A stretch of DNA of 64,000 bases. Source: Chryseobacterium sp. MYb7. GTDB taxonomy: Bacteria; Bacteroidota; Bacteroidia; Flavobacteriales; Weeksellaceae. The notes under the pieces are model-generated. The model ran no database searches. It was not told the DNA's origin and worked only from the letters and a program-made list of their open reading frames with translations. Shown piece after piece: positions 58,377 to 64,000 of this stretch (the stretch's first letter is position 1; every line of letters begins with the position of its first letter). The stretch is from the NCBI RefSeq assembly GCF_002979455.1, contig NZ_PCOU01000003.1, forward strand, positions 1 to 64,000. Direction: 5' to 3'. The position numbers and the translations under genes were made by a program.

Positions 58377-61178
58377 ATGAAAAAAAGGCTTATTGCATTT
58401 TCTATATTTATTACTCAGATTATTTCCGCACAGAATTATTCCCAATATGTTAATCCATTTATAGGGACCGGAGGCCATGGACACACTTTTCCCGGGGCTA
58501 TCGTTCCTTTCGGAATGGTACAGCTTTCCCCCGACACAAGAATTGACGGAAGCTGGGACGGATGCAGCGGATATCATTATTCGGATTCTGTGATCTATGG
58601 TTTTTCACATACCCACCTGAACGGTACAGGAGTTTCGGATTATGGAGATATCATGCTGATGCCTACCATGGGAAATCCAAGTTTGAACAGTAAGGATTAT
58701 TCGTCAAAATTTTCTCATAAAAATGAAAAAGCAACAGCCGGATTTTATGCAGTCAAATTAGATAAGAATAATATTGACGTACGTCTGACAACCACCAAAA
58801 GAGTTGGTTATCATGAATACACCTTCAACAATGCAGGGAATGCCAATATCATCTTAGACCTCAACCATAGGGATAAGCTTCTGGAAGGTGAATTGAAGAT
58901 TATTGATGATAAAACCATTGAGGTATTCAGACGAAGTGAAGCGTGGGCCACCAACCAATATATCTACTCAAGAATTGAGTTTTCAAAACCTATGAAAATT
59001 TCAAAAAAAGAGGTTAACGGAAAACAGGAAACCCATCTTTTAACCGGAACGAAACTTGCGCTGGCATTTTCAGCCAATGTTAAAAAAGGAGAAAAGATCA
59101 ATATAAAAGTCTCTATTTCTCCTACCGGATATGAAGGAGCTGGAAAAAATATGCTGGCAGAAGGGCAAGCAAAAGATTTTGAAACCGTAAGAAAACAGGC
59201 ACAAACCGATTGGGATAAAGAGCTTTCAAAAATTGAAGTAAAATCTGATGATAAAAATAAATTAGCCGTTTTTTATACCGCTCTTTACCATGTTTTCACC
59301 CAGCCGAACATCAATATGGATGTGGATGGAAAATACAGAGGCAGAGATAACAAACTGTATAATGCCAATGGTTTTGATTATTATACGGTTTTCTCACTTT
59401 GGGATACTTTCAGAGGTGCACATCCGCTAATGACTTTAATCGACAGAAAAAGAACCGGAGATTTTATCAATACTTTCATCAAACAATATGAACAGGGAGG
59501 GAAACTTCCGGTATGGGAACTGGCTTCCAATGAAACAGAATGTATGATTGGCTACCACTCCGTTTCAGTAATTGCGGATGCTATGGCTAAAGGCATTCAG
59601 GGATTTGATTATGAAAAGGCATTTCAGGCTGCTAAGGGTTCGGCAATGCAGTATATTTTCGGATTGAATGCTTATAAACAGAATAATTACATCAGTATCG
59701 ATGACGAACATGAAAGTGTTTCCAAAACAGTAGAATATGCCTATGACGACTGGTGTATTGCTCAAATGGCAAAAATTTTAGGCAAAAAAGAAGATTATCA
59801 GTATTTCATGAAACGTTCTCAGAACTGGAAAAATCTTTACAATCCTAAAACAGGTTTTATGCAGCCAAGAAAAAACGGAAACTGGTATGAACCTTTTGAC
59901 CCAAGAGAAGTTAACAACAATTATACAGAAGGAAATTCATGGCATTATTCTTATTCTGTACAACAGGATATTCCGGGGCTTATTGCAGCGCATGGCGGAA
60001 AAGAAAAATTTGAACAGTTCATTGATGCTATTTTTACCGCTCCTGATAAAACAACAGGAAGGGAACAAGTGGATATCACAGGATTGATGGGACAGTATGC
60101 ACAAGGAAATGAGCCAAGTCATCACATTGCTTACCTGTACAATTTTGTAGATAAGCCAGAAAAAACAGATGCCAAAATCAAATACATCCTTGATAACTTC
60201 TATAAAAATACGCCTGACGGGCTAATCGGAAATGAAGACTGTGGCCAGATGAGCGCATGGTATGTTTTAAGCTCCATGGGAATTTATTCTGTAACTCCGG
60301 GATTACCGGAATGGGAAACAACAACGCCTTATTTTGATGAAATTAAAATTCATCTTGAAAACGGAACTACAAGAACCATTACCAAAAATACCGGTAGAGC
60401 AGAACTTAAAAAACTAGGCTTCGAAAATGTAAAACCTGTTAAAGATTTTAAATATGCAGAACAAACGGCTTCCCCTGTAATTTCAGCAGACAGAATCTTT
60501 GATTTTTCTACCAAAGTTGAGATCACTCCACTGAATCCAAATGATAAAGTATATTACATGACAATGGATGACAGCGACAGCAATAAAAGAAAGACTTTCT
60601 CTACTTATAAAGCTCCGTTCTCTATCATCAAAACGACTCAGATAATGGCTTACGCTGAAAGAAACGGAGAAAAAAGTTCTGTAACCACCGCTAATTTCAA
60701 CAGAAGACCTAATTATTGGGACATCAATATTCTGTCAAAAGTGACTCCGCAATACAGTGCTACCGGAAAACTGGCTCTTATTGACGGAATCAGAGGGGAT
60801 GTAAACTGGAGAAAAGGCGAATGGCAGGGTTATCAAGGACAAAATTTTGAAGCCATTATTGATTTCAAATCACCTCAACATATTAAGTCATTATCTTCTA
60901 CCTATCTTCAGGACAGCAGAGCATGGATTCTCATGCCTAAAAAAGTAGAATATTACGCTTCTATGAACGGAAAAGATTTTATCCTTCTGAAAACCGTTGA
61001 CAATGATATTGATCCTAAAGATGAGAAAGTACAGATCAAAGATTTTTCTACAGAGATTCTTCCCACCGAAGCCCGATACATCAAAGTAAAGGCTTACTTC
61101 TTCGGAAAACTACCAGAATGGCACCAGGGAGCAGGCGGTGACGCTTATATCTTTATTGATGAGATTGCTGTGAAATAA
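58377..61178 (+). CDS. GH92 alpha-1,2-mannosidase-like glycoside hydrolase with discoidin domain
   Basis: 933 residues: signal peptide (to ISA-Q), GH92 N-domain (NPFIGTGGHGHTFPGAIVPFGM, SHTHLNGTGVSDYGDI) and catalytic domain with NETECMIGYHS (the acid Glu), DWCIAQMAK and GNEDCGQMSAWY (base Asp). An Ig-like linker and a C-terminal F5/8-type (discoidin) sugar-binding domain (~790-930) follow. GH92 enzymes are calcium-dependent exo-mannosidases acting on N-glycans. The signal peptide indicates export. It is divergent from a TonB receptor. Confidence 0.93.
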   Translation: MKKRLIAFSIFITQIISAQNYSQYVNPFIGTGGHGHTFPGAIVPFGMVQLSPDTRIDGSWDGCSGYHYSDSVIYGFSHTHLNGTGVSDYGDIMLMPTMGNPSLNSKDYSSKFSHKNEKATAGFYAVKLDKNNIDVRLTTTKRVGYHEYTFNNAGNANIILDLNHRDKLLEGELKIIDDKTIEVFRRSEAWATNQYIYSRIEFSKPMKISKKEVNGKQETHLLTGTKLALAFSANVKKGEKINIKVSISPTGYEGAGKNMLAEGQAKDFETVRKQAQTDWDKELSKIEVKSDDKNKLAVFYTALYHVFTQPNINMDVDGKYRGRDNKLYNANGFDYYTVFSLWDTFRGAHPLMTLIDRKRTGDFINTFIKQYEQGGKLPVWELASNETECMIGYHSVSVIADAMAKGIQGFDYEKAFQAAKGSAMQYIFGLNAYKQNNYISIDDEHESVSKTVEYAYDDWCIAQMAKILGKKEDYQYFMKRSQNWKNLYNPKTGFMQPRKNGNWYEPFDPREVNNNYTEGNSWHYSYSVQQDIPGLIAAHGGKEKFEQFIDAIFTAPDKTTGREQVDITGLMGQYAQGNEPSHHIAYLYNFVDKPEKTDAKIKYILDNFYKNTPDGLIGNEDCGQMSAWYVLSSMGIYSVTPGLPEWETTTPYFDEIKIHLENGTTRTITKNTGRAELKKLGFENVKPVKDFKYAEQTASPVISADRIFDFSTKVEITPLNPNDKVYYMTMDDSDSNKRKTFSTYKAPFSIIKTTQIMAYAERNGEKSSVTTANFNRRPNYWDINILSKVTPQYSATGKLALIDGIRGDVNWRKGEWQGYQGQNFEAIIDFKSPQHIKSLSSTYLQDSRAWILMPKKVEYYASMNGKDFILLKTVDNDIDPKDEKVQIKDFSTEILPTEARYIKVKAYFFGKLPEWHQGAGGDAYIFIDEIAVK

Positions 61179-61315
61179 GGAAGATGGGAGAAGGAAGATG
61201 GAGGTTCTTTTTTGCCGGATTAGTTCTTGAAGTTGACTTGAAGAAAAGCTAATAAAATAAACATAGATTAATCTTTAGACTTTTCAAAACTTCCTTCCTC
61301 CAGCATCCAGCTTCC
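61179..61315. repeat. Inverted repeat with GGAAGATGG / CTTCCTCC arms
   Basis: A G/A-rich arm (61179-61205, GGAAGATGGGAG...GGAAGATGG) begins right after the GH92 stop, and a C/T-rich arm (61290-61315, CTTCCTTCCTCCAGC...CTTCC) faces it. They can pair imperfectly. A similar C/T segment occurs at 22961-22991, supporting a dispersed repeat. Confidence 0.5.
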
Positions 61316-61321
61316 AACAAT

Positions 61322-61360
61322 AAAAAACGCATCTTCGAAAATTCGAAGGGCCCGTTTTTT
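61322..61360. terminator. Bidirectional terminator
   Basis: Outer stem AAAAAACG/CGTTTTTT and inner stem CTTCGAA/TTCGAAG with a small internal loop. It ends both the GH92 and phytanoyl-CoA-dioxygenase-like genes. Confidence 0.85.
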
Positions 61361-61361
61361 A

Positions 61362-62084
61362 TCAGTTCATTCTTTCGGACCATTGAAGGACTTCCGGAAG
61401 TTCTATATCAGAAAATTCTATGTGGATTACTCTTCTTTTCTTTCCGTTGGTGGTTCGGTTGGAACCATGAAGCGTTAAAGGTTTCATGATCATAATTCCG
61501 CCTTTTTCTACGTTGCAAATTTCTTCTGTTTCTATAGTCCAGTCTATTGTTTCTGGTCTGTAAATGCCTTTTGCATGGGATTTGGGAACTACTTTCAGCG
61601 CTCCGTTATTTTCATCAGTATCATCCAGATGGATTCTGATGGTATAGATATTTTCCAAAATATTCAGTGGAGGCTGTACTGCAAACTGATTTTGTTTGGT
61701 GGTCCATGGACCAAAATTAGCAAGCTCCAGTTTTTTATCCACAGAAATAGTCAGATCCTGGTGATAAGCTACATACCAATTGGAAGTTTCAGGCTTATCA
61801 AAATAAATGCTTTTCACCACAAAATATTTCTCTCCGAAGATCTCCTTTATCACTTTTCTAATATTGTCATTAAACACCAGATCTTTGATTTCCGGAACTT
61901 CTTTTAAAAATTGTCTTATGGCAAAAAGATCTTCAGACTTTCTGAAATTCTCTTTTGAGGTATCTATATTTTGCAGAGCAAGGTTGATATCTTCAAGTTC
62001 TTCCTGCGAAAAAACCTTATTGATAACAGCAAAGCCATATTCTTCAATATGGCTTTTATGATTTTCTAAGTTATGTAAACTCAT
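61362..62084 (-). CDS. Phytanoyl-CoA dioxygenase (PhyH) family protein
   Basis: A 240-residue Fe(II)/2-oxoglutarate dioxygenase. The iron ligands are visible as AYHQDLTIS (His and Asp) and PLTLHGSNRTT (distal His), with the 2-oxoglutarate Arg in GKKRRVIHIEFSD. The substrate is unknown; relatives hydroxylate small acids or secondary metabolites. It starts 6 bp after the dicarboxylate symporter gene, so uptake of 2-oxoglutarate or a related acid may be coupled to its use. Confidence 0.85.
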   Translation of the reverse strand: MSLHNLENHKSHIEEYGFAVINKVFSQEELEDINLALQNIDTSKENFRKSEDLFAIRQFLKEVPEIKDLVFNDNIRKVIKEIFGEKYFVVKSIYFDKPETSNWYVAYHQDLTISVDKKLELANFGPWTTKQNQFAVQPPLNILENIYTIRIHLDDTDENNGALKVVPKSHAKGIYRPETIDWTIETEEICNVEKGGIMIMKPLTLHGSNRTTNGKKRRVIHIEFSDIELPEVLQWSERMN

Positions 62085-62090
62085 TGATAT

Positions 62091-63341
62091 TTAAATTTTG
62101 TCTATGGGTTCAGTCAGCTGCCCCTCCCATTTTGATACGGCTGTAGTTGCCAGTGTGTTTCCAAGTACGTTAGTCATACTTCTACCCATATCGCAGAAAT
62201 GGTCAATTGGTAAAATTAAAGCAATTCCTTCCGGAGGAATACCGAACATTGAACACGTTGCTACGATAATTACAAGCGAAGCTCTCGGAACCCCTGCAAT
62301 TCCTTTTGAAGTAAGCATTAATACCAAAAGCATGGTAATCTGCTGGCCGATAGTCATTTCAATACCGTAGATCTGTGCAATAAAGATTGAGGCAAATGTC
62401 ATATACATCATACTTCCATCCAGGTTAAACGAGTATCCTAAAGGTAAAATAAAAGATACTACTCTGCTGTTACAACCGAATTTTTCAAGCTCTTCCACCA
62501 GTTTCGGGAATACAGCTTCTGAACTCGTTGTAGAGAAAGCAATCAGTAAGGGCTCTTTAATTCTTTTTAATAAATCAAAAAGACGGTTTCCTAAAATGAA
62601 ATACCCTACTAATAAAAGAACCAGCCAAAGAACACCTATGGCAAAGAAGAAGTCTCTTAAGTAAATAGCATATACTTTAAAGATTTCAAAACCATTGGTT
62701 GCCACTACTGCTGCAATAGCACCCAGTACCCCAAGTGGTGCAAACCACATGATATACCCTACCATTTTAAGAATGGCATGAGCAATAATATCAAATAACT
62801 TGACTACTGGTTTTGCATATTCCTCGCCCAAATTAGCAAGTGCAACTCCAAACATTACGGCAAATACAACAATCTGCAATACTTCATTCGTCGCAAAGGC
62901 TTCAAATAAACTTTTAGGAATCATATGCTTTACGAAATCTTCCATAGAAAAGCTTTTACTGTTCTTAAGAAGCTCATCAGCAGAGGAAACATCCTGAATC
63001 GGTAATTTGGTAACATGTCCCGGCTCAAGCCAGTTCACAAGGATTAACCCGATAAAAAGAGAAACCAGAGAAGCAGAAATAAACCAAAGCATTGCTTTTG
63101 TTCCTACCCTTCCAATCATCTTAATATCACTCATTTTGGCAATCCCTACTACCAAAGTTGTAAAAACCAAAGGCGCAATAATCATCTGTACCAATCTGAT
63201 AAAGACTGTCCCTAACAGTTTTATGTTTTTGGAAAAAGGTTCTGCACTTTCCGGATAACTCACATGCACAACACCTCCAATCCCTACACCCACAACCAGG
63301 GCAATGATAATTGCTATAAAAAGTTTATTCTGTCCTTTCAT
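62091..63341 (-). CDS. Dicarboxylate/amino acid:cation symporter (DAACS, GltP/DctA-like)
   Basis: A 416-residue SLC1-type transporter with eight helices and two hairpins. Landmarks: FSTTSSEAVFPKLVEEL (HP1 serine-rich), YSFNLDGSMMYMTF (TM7 NMDGT-like), GVPRASLVII (HP2) and DHFCDMGRSMTNVLGN (TM8, Asp and Arg/Asn). The Arg of DxxRT is kept as MGRS, so acidic substrates are likely: glutamate/aspartate or C4-dicarboxylates. A dioxygenase gene follows after 6 bp. Confidence 0.9.
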   Translation of the reverse strand: MKGQNKLFIAIIIALVVGVGIGGVVHVSYPESAEPFSKNIKLLGTVFIRLVQMIIAPLVFTTLVVGIAKMSDIKMIGRVGTKAMLWFISASLVSLFIGLILVNWLEPGHVTKLPIQDVSSADELLKNSKSFSMEDFVKHMIPKSLFEAFATNEVLQIVVFAVMFGVALANLGEEYAKPVVKLFDIIAHAILKMVGYIMWFAPLGVLGAIAAVVATNGFEIFKVYAIYLRDFFFAIGVLWLVLLLVGYFILGNRLFDLLKRIKEPLLIAFSTTSSEAVFPKLVEELEKFGCNSRVVSFILPLGYSFNLDGSMMYMTFASIFIAQIYGIEMTIGQQITMLLVLMLTSKGIAGVPRASLVIIVATCSMFGIPPEGIALILPIDHFCDMGRSMTNVLGNTLATTAVSKWEGQLTEPIDKI

Positions 63342-63360
63342 ATATAAGTTTCAATTTGCG

Positions 63361-63368
63361 CAAATATA
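63361..63368 (-). promoter_or_regulatory. -7 element of the symporter/dioxygenase operon
   Basis: TATATTTG on the minus strand (63368-63361) matches TAnnTTTG and lies 20 bp before the symporter start. A -33 TTTG is not obvious. Confidence 0.5.
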
Positions 63369-63510
63369 ATAGTTTTAGAATTGGTAGTATATTTTAAAAA
63401 TGTTGATAAATTTCACATTATGGGTATTAAGTTTTTAATATTTAAAAATTAAAACCTTGATTTAGAAAATCTTGTAAAAAAAAATAAAAACATTTATTGA
63501 ATTTTTATTC

Positions 63511-63539
63511 TTTTGGTACAAATTTTATTATTACATTTG
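63511..63539 (+). promoter_or_regulatory. Promoter of the BON-domain lipoprotein gene
   Basis: TTTTG (63511-63515) and TACATTTG (63532-63539) are 16 nt apart, both exact consensus boxes. The leader is about 26 nt to ATG 63572. Confidence 0.75.
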
Positions 63540-63571
63540 AGTGTATAACAACATTAAAATAAATATACAAA

Positions 63572-64000
63572 ATGAAAAAAACTATTGCAATGGCTGCATT
63601 AGCTGTAGCTGTATCTTTCGGTGCTATTTCTTGTAAAAAGAAAGTTTCTGACGCCGATCTTCAGACTCAGGCTACAACCGTAGTAACCTCTAATCCCAAT
63701 GCTTCCGTAGAAGTAAAAGAAGGTGTAGCTCACTTAAGCGGAACTTTTGCAGATCAGCAGTCGAAAGATGCGATGATTGCAAAATTAAAAGCGATCAGCG
63801 GAGTAAAAGACGTAATGGATATGTCTACAATAGCGGCTGCTCCAACTGCAGCACCTGTTGAAACGGCTTCTGCTGTAGATCCTGCTGTTCAGAAAAAAGT
63901 TCAGGATGCGGTGAAGGATTTCCCTTCTGTAAAAGTAGAAGTTGTAAACGGACAGCTTACTCTTACAGGTAATGTTTCTGGTTTACAGGCTAGAAAAATC
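63572..64000 (+). CDS. BON-domain lipoprotein (partial, cut by window end)
   Basis: The first 143 codons are present. Lipoprotein signal MKKTIAMAALAVAVSFGAISC (lipobox Cys21) is followed by a lysine triplet, then a BON domain (residues ~30-86, ending ISGVKDVMDM), an Ala/Pro-rich linker (~88-105), and the start of a second BON domain (VQDAVKDFPSVKVEVVNGQL). BON domains bind phospholipid or peptidoglycan and appear in OsmY-like envelope-stress proteins. It has a strong promoter. Confidence 0.85.
   Translation, partial: MKKTIAMAALAVAVSFGAISCKKKVSDADLQTQATTVVTSNPNASVEVKEGVAHLSGTFADQQSKDAMIAKLKAISGVKDVMDMSTIAAAPTAAPVETASAVDPAVQKKVQDAVKDFPSVKVEVVNGQLTLTGNVSGLQARKI

Overview
The window looks like a chromosomal stretch of a Flavobacteriia member, most likely Chryseobacterium or a close relative (Weeksellaceae). 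The grounds are the low G+C content, promoters of the Bacteroidota type (TTTG about 16-21 nt before TAnnTTTG), near-absence of Shine-Dalgarno sites, a type IX secretion (T9SS) C-terminal sorting domain, an OMP_b-brl_3 type TonB receptor, a GH92 mannosidase and several short dispersed repeats of a kind common in this group. No tRNA, rRNA, CRISPR array or prophage was seen.

Layout. 1-4.6 kb: an XRE regulator, a glycolipid-binding-like protein, a quinone-oxidoreductase-like dehydrogenase divergent from an HxlR regulator, and a secreted alpha/beta hydrolase. 4.6-8.5 kb: malate dehydrogenase, then a heme oxygenase/bacteriophytochrome kinase operon (chromophore synthesis plus photoreceptor). 8.8-16 kb: a secreted Ntn-hydrolase, then a tight operon of porin, DASS dicarboxylate transporter and sdhCAB, which ties C4-dicarboxylate uptake to succinate/fumarate redox chemistry. 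16-26.5 kb: cyclase, nucleoid-associated protein, two tandem copies of a small-membrane-peptide plus helical-protein gene pair, a thioredoxin, an AraC-DoxX-cupin group, a membrane acyltransferase and a diheme peroxidase.

26.6-37.5 kb is the accessory part. It holds a decayed DUF3291 gene, an IS1595-type transposase locked into a cluster of small genes, a strongly structured ~140 nt element resembling 6S RNA, a Lys-rich repeat protein, an erythromycin-esterase homologue and an unsettled region with duplicated hairpins. It also carries a lipoprotein with a Tae4-like amidase toxin domain next to a candidate immunity lipoprotein, a truncated gene, and a TPR-AraC regulator divergent from a prolyl oligopeptidase whose start codon appears lost.

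37.6-64 kb returns to core content: dnaK, ppk1-ppx, a choice-of-anchor I T9SS protein, a DUF3060 protein, a barstar-domain protein, nifU-like/mrp Fe-S genes, a membrane metallophosphoesterase pair, a TonB receptor divergent from a GH92 mannosidase, a dicarboxylate symporter/PhyH operon, and a BON lipoprotein cut by the window end. Bidirectional hairpin terminators separate most convergent pairs. Small genes of 38-58 codons were found by reading the gaps directly. The most unusual items are the Tae4-like lipoprotein pair, the 6S-like structured element and the tandem small-peptide cassettes.
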